From Proteus terrae (lineage in GTDB: Bacteria > Pseudomonadota > Gammaproteobacteria > Enterobacterales > Enterobacteriaceae), in NCBI RefSeq assembly GCF_003144325.1, contig NZ_PENS01000010.1:124001-188000 (forward strand): a stretch of DNA of 64,000 nucleotides, written 5' to 3'. The position numbers and the translations under genes were made by a program. Below, piece by piece: positions 8,301-15,500 of the stretch; within the stretch, counting starts at the first letter, position 1; the number at the start of each line of letters is the position of its first letter. The notes under the pieces are model-generated. The model was not told the DNA's origin, searched no databases, and saw only the letters and a list, made by a program, of their open reading frames with translations.

Positions 8301-10644
8301 TGCCAATAAAGAGATAGATATTGCTGCTAAAGGTGGATTTCTTTACGCACAAGCGATGGAAGAATCGAGTTATTACGAAGAAGAGAAGAAAAAATGTAAT
8401 CGATGGACTTTATGTACTACCAAAAAGAAATACACGAAAAAACGTCATAATACAAATAATAAAGTTACCGAGTTTATCGCTAATGGCGATATTAATTTAT
8501 TTGCTAAAGATGATATTACCTTAGAAGCGAGCAAACTAGAAACAGCGAAGAATGCAAAATTAACCAGTAAAATAGGAAAAGTTAATTTTAAAGCAGTTAA
8601 AAATACAGCATTTAAGCAAGTTATTACTAATTCAAAAGATATTTATATTACTCAGCGCAATCAGGGATATATCAAAGAGAGTTGGGCATTGCCGACACTT
8701 TATATTGGTGGAAAACTGACTATTGATGCTCCTAAAGGTATATCTGCTGATATTAAAGCTCAAAAAGGACAATCACTAGAACAAGCATTAACAGTTTTAA
8801 GTAACACTCCAGAATATGCATGGCTTAAAGAGCTTCAACATCATCAAAACGTTAATTGGAATTTAGTTAAAGATACCTATTCTGATTGGGATGATAAAAC
8901 AAAACAATTAAATCCTGTTGTTGGTGCGGTTATCGCTATTGCAGTGGGAGTTGCCACTTACGGTACAGCAACCGCGGCAACTATTGGTGGAATGGCAAGT
9001 AAAGCAACCATTGCGGCGGGTGCTTCAGCAAGCGTGGCTTCAACGGCATCGGTTGCAGCACAAGCAGGTTTTGCCTCTTTAGTTTCGCAAGCGGCGGTCT
9101 CTTTAGCTGAAAACCAAGGCAATATCTCTAAAACACTTGAATCACTGGGGCGTAGCGACACGGTCAAGTCTGTGGTGACGAGTATGGTGGTTGCGGGGGC
9201 ACTTCAGGGTCTTGACCAATTTATGGGTTGGGATCAGGCAATCCAAGGTGGAACATTACCTTCAACAGGCAAGTTACTTGCGACCGATAGCGCAACATGG
9301 AATCAAGTTGCACAACGCGTTGCCTCTCATTCAGTCGTTAGTTCAACATTGGGCACAGCCATTCAAGGTGGCAGTTTTATTGATAATTTTAAAACCGCGC
9401 TATTAAGCAATATCGGTAGTCAGCTTCATGCCGAAGGCGCCAATTTAATTGGTGATAATGGCGCGGTATTAGGGCATGCAGGAAAGGTTTTAAGTCATGC
9501 AACATTATCTGGTTTATCTGCCCAAATTAGTGGAGGAAATATTAATGGTGCAGTTATAGGTAGCTTAGCTGCTGAAATTGCTGCTATTTCATTGGGTGAT
9601 AACACTATTAAGGCTGAGGGATGGCAGAGAAAATCAGAATCACAAGCGCAATTTGTTAGATTATTTGGTGGTATTGCCGGTGGTGTTTTTACTGGTGAGC
9701 CAGGTGGTGTATATAGTGGTGCTAGTTCAGCTGAGAATATATTCCGTTTCAACCATTTATTTCATGATATTTCGATGGATTTCGATCGAGAAATACATAA
9801 ATGTGGGTCTAATGCTGAATGCCTATCAAAGATAATCGACAAATATACAGTTTTTAGCAATGAAAATAGTTTAAAACTAGATGTTGAATTAAATACTAAT
9901 CCGTTAGCAGTTATAGAGATCAAGAAAAAAAGAATTGAAAATGCACTTGAATTAACTAAAAGACCATATTGGGCTAGCTATCTTGGTGCTGATACAATGC
10001 AAACTGAGATAGCTAAACAATATGTTCAATATTGGAATTCGCAAGATTTAGATAAAATAGATGTAAACACTCCTTCTTGGTTAAAGTTTTCATCGTGGAT
10101 CTCAGAGCCAGATAACCAGTTTTTTCTTGTTAGTGCTGGTTTTTTAGTTAAAGAATTAAGCGATTTTGCTATTAGATATTTTGGTAGAAATTCAGCAAGT
10201 AAAACAATTTCTGCTTCTGAAATTGGTATGAAATGGTCTTCTGGGGGAGGAAATATAAATACACAAGGAATGTCATGGGAAAACTCTATTGCGAAAAGCT
10301 TACCTGTTCACACTAGATTGCCAAAAAATTTTAAAACATTTGATTTTTATATTGCTAAAGATAAAGTAGCAATAAGTGCAAAAAGCCTAGATACTCAAAC
10401 GATGAGTAAACTTAATCGACCAAAACAAATTTATAATACAATTAAAGGTAATATAGATGATGCTGCAAAATTTGAAGGTTATAGATTGTCAGGAGTTAAT
10501 TTACATTCAGAAATGATAGCAAAACGAGAAATTTGGCTTGCTGTACCACAATCGACAACAAAGGCCCAATGGATTGAAATTAATCGTGCGGTAGCTTATG
10601 GAGAAAGTATGAATATTGAAGTAAAAATAACGCAGGTAAAATGA
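5335..10644 (+). CDS. cdiA: CdiA-type two-partner secretion effector with C-terminal nuclease toxin
   Basis: Secreted filamentous effector predicted to deliver a toxin into neighbouring cells. A signal sequence is followed by the TPS haemagglutination domain with NPNGI at 137-141 and CDGCSF at 143-148. A long stretch of degenerate beta-helix repeats follows, then a DUF637-like Ala/Gly-rich pretoxin region (about 1180-1460), the junction SAENIFRFN, and a variable C-terminus. The last 120 residues match the CdiA_C nuclease family (Pfam PF18451): QGMSWEN, KTFDFY, ISAKSLDTQT. Likely catalytic residues are E1649, D1670 and K1683 (inferred). The start at 5335 has TTAGGAG five bases upstream; an ATG at 5320 abuts the cdiB stop. 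At 1769 residues it is short for a CdiA. The classical VENN junction is absent. The stop overlaps the immunity start. Confidence 0.88.
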   Translation: MCEKDISWKQRLISYGIAYVIAIYPLHPAWSSAITPSDKTIKVNQQNTVPIINISTPNNLGISHNKFHSFNVSKQGVVLNNATTSVNTQLAKQVNANTHLKGSAAHLIINEVVGNGRSQLQGKLEVAGEQAKVVIANPNGITCDGCSFINTPAITLTTGKPLFNPQGAYSAIEVKKGGVVIGTQGIDLQTQDYADIISRSIELNGKINAKTLSLMQGNNRIDFDKGTVNSINGEGVKPTLSIDTKVLGGMYANQICLVSTEKGVGVNLSNIQTNQNSVNLTVDGKITFNGNIQSDQDINVSSKELQINSNTKLKAKRDITLATNTLINHSEVISEKDMRLFADKLTNKGEKAIIQAKDNLWIQRNAQGDPSTLIENQSATIKTEKGDLIIRTKKLVNESITPLFKEIKQEPDSKLSINIGNHLLLPSRSPTDDFLLVITFPELKNFSYKKWFDILDLKNNGGVNVERSYFEKSNKYVPSIISSGNNLYIQSNDFINNQSRIIADNNLIATGSSARLYYYRSAYLNKWEHYSNDNAHLYYRDDIIKYKLDEAKFNKVSHFVPFVKTGSHYEFSVNDVSDYIIKAGNNLVLDFKNSIDLERKLPFTEKEIKKFRGLSDFENTILAKNILLNANNVNVSLNLTANDSLSIIADKSININNSKLLADENISLTSIDTIKFENIDVTAKYFSAITKKGNISHLFNPTKFYTLKGIKSPYVDIPEKIYFNSGKNIDISNVIINKSNELNLSALEDIKINRDESFLFNLVPFIRDSGYIPAFLINMGILESNNIAFTSGKDIISQGIKYHSDKGITFNAGQDIFLASKSIKEADPFFSDIYYPQLQSKLFSDDNLILNAARDVDLSSTVLNSKDKVIVLAGRNIKLGANAYSAIKDPHEDAQDIQYSTAAIIGNKGISIASSGVLITEGSSFKSDGDITISSGGNIQLGSVKTHFRKESGSKLEEIHKQVSTEINSGNNLTLLSEGSILFQASKLTANKEIDIAAKGGFLYAQAMEESSYYEEEKKKCNRWTLCTTKKKYTKKRHNTNNKVTEFIANGDINLFAKDDITLEASKLETAKNAKLTSKIGKVNFKAVKNTAFKQVITNSKDIYITQRNQGYIKESWALPTLYIGGKLTIDAPKGISADIKAQKGQSLEQALTVLSNTPEYAWLKELQHHQNVNWNLVKDTYSDWDDKTKQLNPVVGAVIAIAVGVATYGTATAATIGGMASKATIAAGASASVASTASVAAQAGFASLVSQAAVSLAENQGNISKTLESLGRSDTVKSVVTSMVVAGALQGLDQFMGWDQAIQGGTLPSTGKLLATDSATWNQVAQRVASHSVVSSTLGTAIQGGSFIDNFKTALLSNIGSQLHAEGANLIGDNGAVLGHAGKVLSHATLSGLSAQISGGNINGAVIGSLAAEIAAISLGDNTIKAEGWQRKSESQAQFVRLFGGIAGGVFTGEPGGVYSGASSAENIFRFNHLFHDISMDFDREIHKCGSNAECLSKIIDKYTVFSNENSLKLDVELNTNPLAVIEIKKKRIENALELTKRPYWASYLGADTMQTEIAKQYVQYWNSQDLDKIDVNTPSWLKFSSWISEPDNQFFLVSAGFLVKELSDFAIRYFGRNSASKTISASEIGMKWSSGGGNINTQGMSWENSIAKSLPVHTRLPKNFKTFDFYIAKDKVAISAKSLDTQTMSKLNRPKQIYNTIKGNIDDAAKFEGYRLSGVNLHSEMIAKREIWLAVPQSTTKAQWIEINRAVAYGESMNIEVKITQVK

Positions 10645-11150
10645 TGACGTTTATTAACGATAATGAGTATTGTGCTTTGATAGTAATGACAGATAAATTT
10701 TTTTGCTTAAATACGGAATCTGGCTATGGGCTAATGACACTCGATCCTAATTTTTCATCAATTATACTTTCTTTAACATGTTCAAATAAGGAGCTTGGCG
10801 AAAGTTTAATTAAAGTTTTAGAGAATAGTCGAACTCAGCTCAAAGATGAGGAATATGACAAACTCTTTAAAAAGGAAAATATAAAAAAAAACTGGGATTC
10901 ATGGCTAGAATTATTACAGTATAAATATAACTATCGCTCAAAACGTCAACTTTTAGCTAATATGCTAAATTGTTCTGTTTATCTTTCTAATAACAAAATA
11001 TTAATTTCACCTTCTCACCATTCAAGTCTTGAAGGATGGGAAGGAATAGGGGCATCCCATAAGGTTATTTTATCGCTAGATAGCTCATCTGATGAGATAG
11101 GTTTGGGTATTCGGCTTGCATTTAGTCGGTGTACTACGAAGAGATTTTAA
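10641..11150 (+). CDS. cdiI: Cognate CDI immunity protein for the CdiA_C toxin
   Basis: A 169-residue cytoplasmic protein whose ATG overlaps the cdiA stop by four bases (ATGA), the usual coupling of toxin and immunity genes. It belongs to the same family as the three proteins encoded at 11742, 13489 and 14562; all share a central NKT/SKRQ-LxxNM region, a W-x-G/I-x-x-x-P/H motif and a C-terminal (I/L)xxAFxRCxxxK. It is the most divergent of the four, as expected if it matches the present toxin rather than the lost ones. It presumably binds and blocks the toxin active site; this is inferred from position and family. Confidence 0.85.
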   Translation: MMTFINDNEYCALIVMTDKFFCLNTESGYGLMTLDPNFSSIILSLTCSNKELGESLIKVLENSRTQLKDEEYDKLFKKENIKKNWDSWLELLQYKYNYRSKRQLLANMLNCSVYLSNNKILISPSHHSSLEGWEGIGASHKVILSLDSSSDEIGLGIRLAFSRCTTKRF

Positions 11151-11280
11151 CTTAATGAAAGTGAGTATTTTTGTATAATTGAAATATAATATATATGTGA
11201 ATTATTAGGCAATAAATAATTAAATGTTTTTAATTTGATTTTTAATTGAATTGATAGTGATTTTTCTTTTTTGAGTTTTT

Positions 11281-11499
11281 AATGAATTATATGAGTACCG
11301 CCCAGTAGGGTATGAAGGAGAAAATAAAATTGGTGATTATTTTCGTTTTATTGTCCCTAGTATTTATGCTTCGATTGAAGATATTCCTGAAGATTTAAGA
11401 AAATATGTTGTAGTCTCTGATAATATTGATTTTACTAAAGATAGATTACTCGATAATAATAAGATTAATGATTATTTTACTCGTATGTACTCAAAATAA
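11281..11499 (+). pseudogene. Truncated copy of the 199-residue gene at 12647
   Basis: The frame from 11281 reads NELYEYRPVGYEGENK... and ends at the same stop as the full gene at 12647-13246, matching its last 73 codons almost exactly. No start codon or upstream part exists; the 130 bases before it are AT-rich noncoding sequence. It is the left part of a 461-base duplication (11281-11741 and 13028-13488). Confidence 0.85.
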
Positions 11500-11657
11500 T
11501 TTTAGTTACTAAATTTTAATGAGAAAATTATTTAATCCAAAAACTATTGCTTAATATGACAATTAGGTGATGGTTTTTTATTTAACGATAATTATCTAAG
11601 TTGTTTATAAAAAGGGAAGTAAAGATGATTATAAACTACTGAATGACAGGAATTAAT

Positions 11658-11738
11658 CAATGGAAAATAATTAGCTATTCAATTAAAAATGCATCTTCAA
11701 AGAATATTAGGTTTAATATTACTGTAATTGAGGAGTAG
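11658..11738 (+). pseudogene. Stump of a cdiA toxin 3' end (copy 1)
   Basis: A 26-codon frame (QWKIISYSIKNASSKN... to ITVIEE, stop TAG) aligns with the last residues of the CdiA_C toxins, compare QWIEINRAVAYGESMN at the CdiA end and QWDAINDSIKNASSKN in the fragment at 14253. No toxin sequence precedes it. Its stop is 3 bases from the next cdiI-like start and it supplies that gene's GAGGAG ribosome site. Confidence 0.75.
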
Positions 11739-11741
11739 TTA

Positions 11742-12248
11742 ATGATTATATCGAAGGGCTATAATTTATATGCGGATATTTACTTTAATTATGATTACTA
11801 TATTATAGTAACTATCTCGGGATGCTATATCCACTTTATGGATTTAAAAAATGGATATAACGTTTTATCTAAGAATATCACTGATGATAAGTTAGGTCAT
11901 TATTCAAAAATTTCTTTAAATAATAGTAGAAAAATAGAAAGTAACTCACAAGAATTTAATGAGATATATAATAATAAAAAATCTTATTCAGAGTGGGTGA
12001 AAAAAATAATTAAAGAATATAGTTATAAAAATAAAACAGCTCTATTTGAAAATATGAACTTATGTGGTTTAAGCTTTATAGGTAATGAAATTATTATTAA
12101 GCCTCAAAACCATTTACGTATGGATCATTGGGTTGGTGAAGGAATACCTGATAGTGCAATTATTACATTAAAAAGCAATTGTAGTGATGAGGTTTTAGGT
12201 GCCTCAATAAAAGAAGCATTTACGCGTTGTATTAGTCGTAAAATTTAA
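11742..12248 (+). CDS. Orphan CdiI-family immunity protein (copy 2)
   Basis: A 168-residue paralogue of the immunity protein at 10641, lacking a complete toxin partner. GAGGAG upstream comes from the toxin stump that precedes it. The N-terminal two thirds differ considerably from the other copies, whereas bases 12111-12240 are almost identical to 13858-13987. If expressed it would protect against a related toxin that this strain no longer encodes, or serve as a donor for recombination; both are inferences. Confidence 0.8.
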   Translation: MIISKGYNLYADIYFNYDYYIIVTISGCYIHFMDLKNGYNVLSKNITDDKLGHYSKISLNNSRKIESNSQEFNEIYNNKKSYSEWVKKIIKEYSYKNKTALFENMNLCGLSFIGNEIIIKPQNHLRMDHWVGEGIPDSAIITLKSNCSDEVLGASIKEAFTRCISRKI

Positions 12249-12308
12249 TTGTTAGGGATTGAATTCGTAATTATTTATATTATTTAAATACTAATGGATT
12301 GATTGTTA

Positions 12309-12635
12309 ATGACTAAAAATGAAATATACATAGATATGATGTATTGGATTTTACCCCAACTAAGAAATATTCAATCTAGAGGAATGATAGCAAAAGATAA
12401 ATTTTGTTATTATGAATTACAGTTAATTCATAATTTACCTAAAAAAATACTTAATCAAGACTTTGATGAAAGTGATATTTCATTTTTAAATTTTCAAGCT
12501 AAAACATATACTAAGAAATGTAGTTCAAAAATAAGTATATTGTATGATGGCAATGTAAAGTATATCAAAATGTTATTTGATTTGGTTCCCAATGAATTAC
12601 GTAACCAATTACGATGGGATGGGCCTATCAATTAA
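12309..12635 (+). CDS. Unrecognised 108-residue protein, possible orphan immunity protein (copy 1)
   Basis: I do not recognise the family. The protein is soluble and probably helical, with no signal peptide. Its near-identical twin lies at 15129, and both sit 55-60 bases behind a cdiI-family gene, suggesting they moved as a unit. Ends in LRNQLRWDGPIN. The ATG at 12309 was chosen; a TTG two codons upstream is also in frame, and neither has a strong ribosome site. Location in a toxin/immunity array suggests immunity to some other effector, but nothing in the sequence proves it. Confidence 0.6.
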   Translation: MTKNEIYIDMMYWILPQLRNIQSRGMIAKDKFCYYELQLIHNLPKKILNQDFDESDISFLNFQAKTYTKKCSSKISILYDGNVKYIKMLFDLVPNELRNQLRWDGPIN

Positions 12636-12646
12636 GTTGAGGATAT

Positions 12647-13246
12647 ATGGTTTTACCTCTAAATCCAGAATGGGTACCAGGTTCATCTTATACGTATGCG
12701 TGGGTTGCCATGGATAATCAAGGGCATCTAGCTAAAATGTATAATAATAATAGTGGATGGCTACCTGAAGTATTATTATCGTTGAAGGATATTAAATTAT
12801 ATTTGGATCAACTATCTGAATATATTGATGGTGAATCAGAAGAATATCATAATTATATAAATAAGCATGGTAATTATACTATTGATTTATATTCAAGTTA
12901 TATTTATAGAAATTACTATAAATCAAAAATAATAAAAGAGTTTGATTTGGAATTGAAAAAATGGAATGGAAATCATTGTGATGCTGGAGTTGGAGCTAAA
13001 ATGGGGATGTTTCTTTTTGAAGCCCTAAATGAGTTATATGAAGATTATCCCATTGGTTATGACGGTGAAACGAAAATGGGTGATTATTTTCGTTTTATTG
13101 TCCCTAGTATTTATGCTTCGATTGAAGATATTCCTGAAGATTTAAGAAAATATGTTGTATTCTCTGATAATATTGATTTTACTAAAGATAGATTACTCGA
13201 TAATAATAAGATTAATGATTATTTTACTCGTATGTACTCAAAATAA
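12647..13246 (+). CDS. Unrecognised 199-residue protein in the CDI array
   Basis: I do not recognise the family. It is rich in Tyr, Asp and Glu (acidic), has no signal peptide or membrane segment, and carries the motif NGNHCDAGVGAKMG near residue 107 and a C-terminal FIVPSIYASIEDIPEDLRKY stretch. A TGAGGA ribosome site lies just upstream, 11 bases after the stop of the preceding gene, so the two may be cotranscribed. A truncated second copy of its 3' end lies at 11281-11499. Acidic composition and location fit an immunity protein, by inference only. Confidence 0.6.
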   Translation: MVLPLNPEWVPGSSYTYAWVAMDNQGHLAKMYNNNSGWLPEVLLSLKDIKLYLDQLSEYIDGESEEYHNYINKHGNYTIDLYSSYIYRNYYKSKIIKEFDLELKKWNGNHCDAGVGAKMGMFLFEALNELYEDYPIGYDGETKMGDYFRFIVPSIYASIEDIPEDLRKYVVFSDNIDFTKDRLLDNNKINDYFTRMYSK

Positions 13247-13488
13247 TTTTAGTTGCTAAATTTTAATGAAAAAATTATTTAATCCAAAAACTATTGCTTA
13301 ATATGACAATTAGGTGATGGTTTTTTATTTAACGATAATTATCTAAGTTGTTTATAAAAAGGGAAGTAAAGGTGATTATAAACTACTGAATGACAGAAAT
13401 TAATCAATGGAAAAGAATTAACAATTCTATAAAAAATGCATCTTCAAAAAATATAAAAGTTAATATTACGATAATTGAGGAATAATTA
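13028..13488 (+). repeat. 461-base direct duplication, copy 2
   Basis: Partner of 11281-11741 with the same length and only scattered substitutions. Here the upstream gene is intact. Both copies end exactly at the start codon of a cdiI paralogue. Confidence 0.85.
13405..13485 (+). pseudogene. Stump of a cdiA toxin 3' end (copy 2)
   Basis: A 26-codon frame (QWKRINNSIKNASSKN...) matching the end of CdiA_C toxins, followed by the next immunity start after 3 bases. A TGA appears in frame just upstream, so it cannot be part of a functional effector. Confidence 0.75.
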
Positions 13489-13995
13489 ATGTTTAAATTA
13501 AAAAACAATAAATTAAGAGCAAGTGTTTATTATAATGACGCTCATTATATTTTATTAACTTTTTCTGGTCATTCTATCTATATAATGGATCTAAAAAAAG
13601 GCTATAAAGTTTTACCTAATGATATTCTTGATGAAGAATTAGGTTGTTATGCAAAACTCGCTCTGATTAAAAGTGAACAAATTAAAGGAAGTTCAGATAA
13701 GTTTAATCAAATGTATAATGATAAAAAACCTTATCAAGATTGGATAAAAAAAATAATTAAAGAGTATGATTATAAAAATAAAACAGCACTTTTTAATAAT
13801 ATGAATCGATGTAGCTTAGAGCTTACAGATGATGAAATTACTATTAGTCCTCTAAACCATTTACGTATGGATCATTGGGTTGGTGAAGGAATACCTGATA
13901 GTGCAATTATTACATTAAAAAGCAATTGTAGTGACGAGGTTTTAGGTGCCTCAATAAAAGAAGCATTTACGCGTTGTATTAGTCGAAAAGTTTAA
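13489..13995 (+). CDS. Orphan CdiI-family immunity protein (copy 3)
   Basis: A 168-residue paralogue with a GAGGAATAATTAATG start context. N-terminal half (MFKLKNNKLRASVYYNDAHY) is distinct, the C-terminal 43 residues are the same as copy 2 apart from the last residue. Followed by a rho-independent terminator at 14012. No complete toxin partner. Confidence 0.8.
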   Translation: MFKLKNNKLRASVYYNDAHYILLTFSGHSIYIMDLKKGYKVLPNDILDEELGCYAKLALIKSEQIKGSSDKFNQMYNDKKPYQDWIKKIIKEYDYKNKTALFNNMNRCSLELTDDEITISPLNHLRMDHWVGEGIPDSAIITLKSNCSDEVLGASIKEAFTRCISRKV

Positions 13996-14011
13996 ATGGA
14001 TACTAAATAAA

Positions 14012-14048
14012 ATTACCTTATGCTAATTATAGGTAAGGTGATTTTTTT
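14012..14048 (+). terminator. Terminator after cdiI copy 3
   Basis: ATTACCTTA pairs with TAAGGTGAT (one G-T pair) across a 13-base loop and is followed by a run of T. Confidence 0.6.
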
Positions 14049-14049
14049 A

Positions 14050-14082
14050 TTATATGAATTTTTCTATGAAAAATTCATATAA
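14050..14082. repeat. Perfect 15-base-arm hairpin
   Basis: TTATATGAATTTTTC / GAAAAATTCATATAA with a 3-base loop. It lies between the terminator of cdiI copy 3 and the SUKH-like fragment, at what looks like a recombination junction. Confidence 0.7.
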
Positions 14083-14084
14083 TA

Positions 14085-14249
14085 AATGATTTACACGCTA
14101 TATATCCAGAGTTCCCTATAAATAAAATAAAGGGGTATTCTGATGATGAGATAAAAAAATTTGAACGTTTATATCGTATTAACGTAACAGAACAACTATA
14201 TGATTTTCTAAGTTGTATGGGGCGTTGCAGTGGTGGTTTTTTGGGGTGA
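14085..14249 (+). pseudogene. Fragment of a SMI1/KNR4 (SUKH)-like immunity gene
   Basis: The frame reads NDLHAIYPEFPINKIKGYSD, then DDEIKKFERLYRINVTEQLY and DFLSCMGRCSGGFLG, then TGA. The order acidic E-I-x-x-F-E-x-L-Y, a helical L-Y-D-F-L and a GGxLG turn is that of SUKH-superfamily immunity proteins. No start codon with a ribosome site is evident, and the frame is lost at the GGGTGATCC after FLG, directly before toxin-like sequence begins at 14253. Confidence 0.55.
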
Positions 14250-14252
14250 TCC

Positions 14253-14558
14253 TTTCATTATGATACTAATACAGGTGAATATATTAGTGTAAAGACATTA
14301 AATACCCAAACAGCCTCAAGGATTAAAAATCCAAAATCAATAGAAAATACATTAAATACATATATTTCAACTATAGATAAATATTCAGGAGAAAGAAGGG
14401 GAAGAGCTGAGATTTTACCAAGTGATGTTAAATCAAAAACTCTAGAACTAGGTGTTCCTGCAAGAACAACCAAAGAACAATGGGATGCTATTAATGACTC
14501 TATCAAAAATGCATCTTCAAAAAATATTAAGATTAATATTACAATAGTTGAGGAGTAA
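14253..14558 (+). pseudogene. Orphan CdiA_C toxin fragment (C-terminal 101 residues)
   Basis: The frame from FHYDTNTGEYISVKTLNTQT through ELGVPARTTKEQWDAIN to ITIVEE is colinear with CdiA from about residue 1670 onward (DFYIAKDKVAISAKSLDTQT ... AVPQSTTKAQWIEIN). It keeps the VKTL lysine but lacks the upstream WEN segment and the whole effector body. It has no start and is joined on its left to the SUKH-like fragment. It ends 3 bases before the GTG of cdiI copy 4. Confidence 0.85.
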
Positions 14559-14561
14559 ATA

Positions 14562-15068
14562 GTGTCTATATCAAAAAAAAATAATTCAAGAGCAAATGTC
14601 TATTTTAACAATGATTATTATATTATAATAACCCTTTCAAAAAGTGGTATTTATTTGATGGATTTTAAAAAAGGTTATAAGGTTTTATCCAAAGATCCAC
14701 TTGATGCTGATTTGGGTTTTTTTACAAGAAATGCATTAATCCAAAGCGAAATATTAGATGCTAATTCATCTGAATATCATGAAATGCGTAATGATGAAAA
14801 ATCATATTCTGAATGGATAAAGAAAATAATTAAAGAGTATGATTATAAAAATAAAACGACACTATTCAAAAATATGAACTTATGTAGTGTAAATGTGACT
14901 GATGGTATCATATTTATTATTCCTTATGATCACTTACGATTGGATAATTGGATTGGTAAAAGCATACCTAACAACGCAATTATTACGTTAAAAAGCAATT
15001 GTAGTGATGAGGTTTTAGGTGCCTCAATAAAAGAAGCATTTACACGTTGTGTTAGTCGAAAATTTTAA
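14562..15068 (+). CDS. Orphan CdiI-family immunity protein (copy 4)
   Basis: A 168-residue paralogue starting with GTG, preceded by GTTGAGGAG from the toxin fragment. Compared with copies 2 and 3 it changes WVGEGIPDSA to WIGKSIPNNA but keeps the terminal SNCSDEVLGASIKEAFTRC. It is the only orphan with more than a stump of its former toxin partner (14253-14558). Confidence 0.8.
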   Translation: MSISKKNNSRANVYFNNDYYIIITLSKSGIYLMDFKKGYKVLSKDPLDADLGFFTRNALIQSEILDANSSEYHEMRNDEKSYSEWIKKIIKEYDYKNKTTLFKNMNLCSVNVTDGIIFIIPYDHLRLDNWIGKSIPNNAIITLKSNCSDEVLGASIKEAFTRCVSRKF

Positions 15069-15128
15069 TTTTTTAGGATTAAAATCATAATAATTTATAT
15101 TGCTTCTTTATTAAGTAATTAAGTGTTA

Positions 15129-15461
15129 ATGACTAAAAATGAAATATATATAGATATGATATATTGGATTTTACCTCAATTAAGAAATATTCAATCTAGA
15201 GGAATGATAGCAAAAGCAAAAGATAAATCTTGTTATTATGAATTACAGTTAATTCATAATTTACCTAAAAAAATACTTAATCAAGATTTTGATGAAAGTG
15301 ATATTTCATTTTTAAATTTTCAAGCTAAAACATATACTGAGAAATGTAGTTCAAAAATAAGTATATTGTATGATGGCAATATAAAGTATATCAAAATGTT
15401 ATTTGATTTGGTTCCTAATGAATTACGTAACCAATTACGATGGGATGGACCTGTTATCTAG
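15129..15461 (+). CDS. Unrecognised 110-residue protein, copy 2 of the 12309 gene
   Basis: Almost identical to the protein at 12309; the main difference is a two-residue insertion (AKAKDKS versus AKDKF) from a six-base GCAAAA duplication. As with copy 1 it follows a cdiI-family gene by about 60 bases. The ATG at 15129 was chosen, with an in-frame GTG two codons upstream. Function unknown; likely part of a transferred immunity module. Confidence 0.6.
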   Translation: MTKNEIYIDMIYWILPQLRNIQSRGMIAKAKDKSCYYELQLIHNLPKKILNQDFDESDISFLNFQAKTYTEKCSSKISILYDGNIKYIKMLFDLVPNELRNQLRWDGPVI

Positions 15462-15500
15462 AGTTTTTTATAATATTATTCATAAATTAAAGGAAAAAAG

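Larger units (their letters stand above)
11281..11741 (+). repeat. 461-base direct duplication, copy 1
   Basis: Nearly identical and of equal length to 13028-13488. It contains the 3' end of the 199-residue gene, a noncoding spacer, and a toxin-end stump that runs into a cdiI-family ATG. The first 50 bases are the most diverged. Confidence 0.85.

Noticed and set aside
3778-10644. Haemolysin pair HpmB/HpmA of Proteus
   Set aside because: The C-terminal CdiA_C-type nuclease domain and overlapping immunity gene mark this as a CDI system; haemolysins of this class lack an immunity partner.
14258-14506. Minus-strand 82-codon ORF
   Set aside because: It is antisense to the orphan CdiA_C toxin fragment, which has clear homology on the plus strand.
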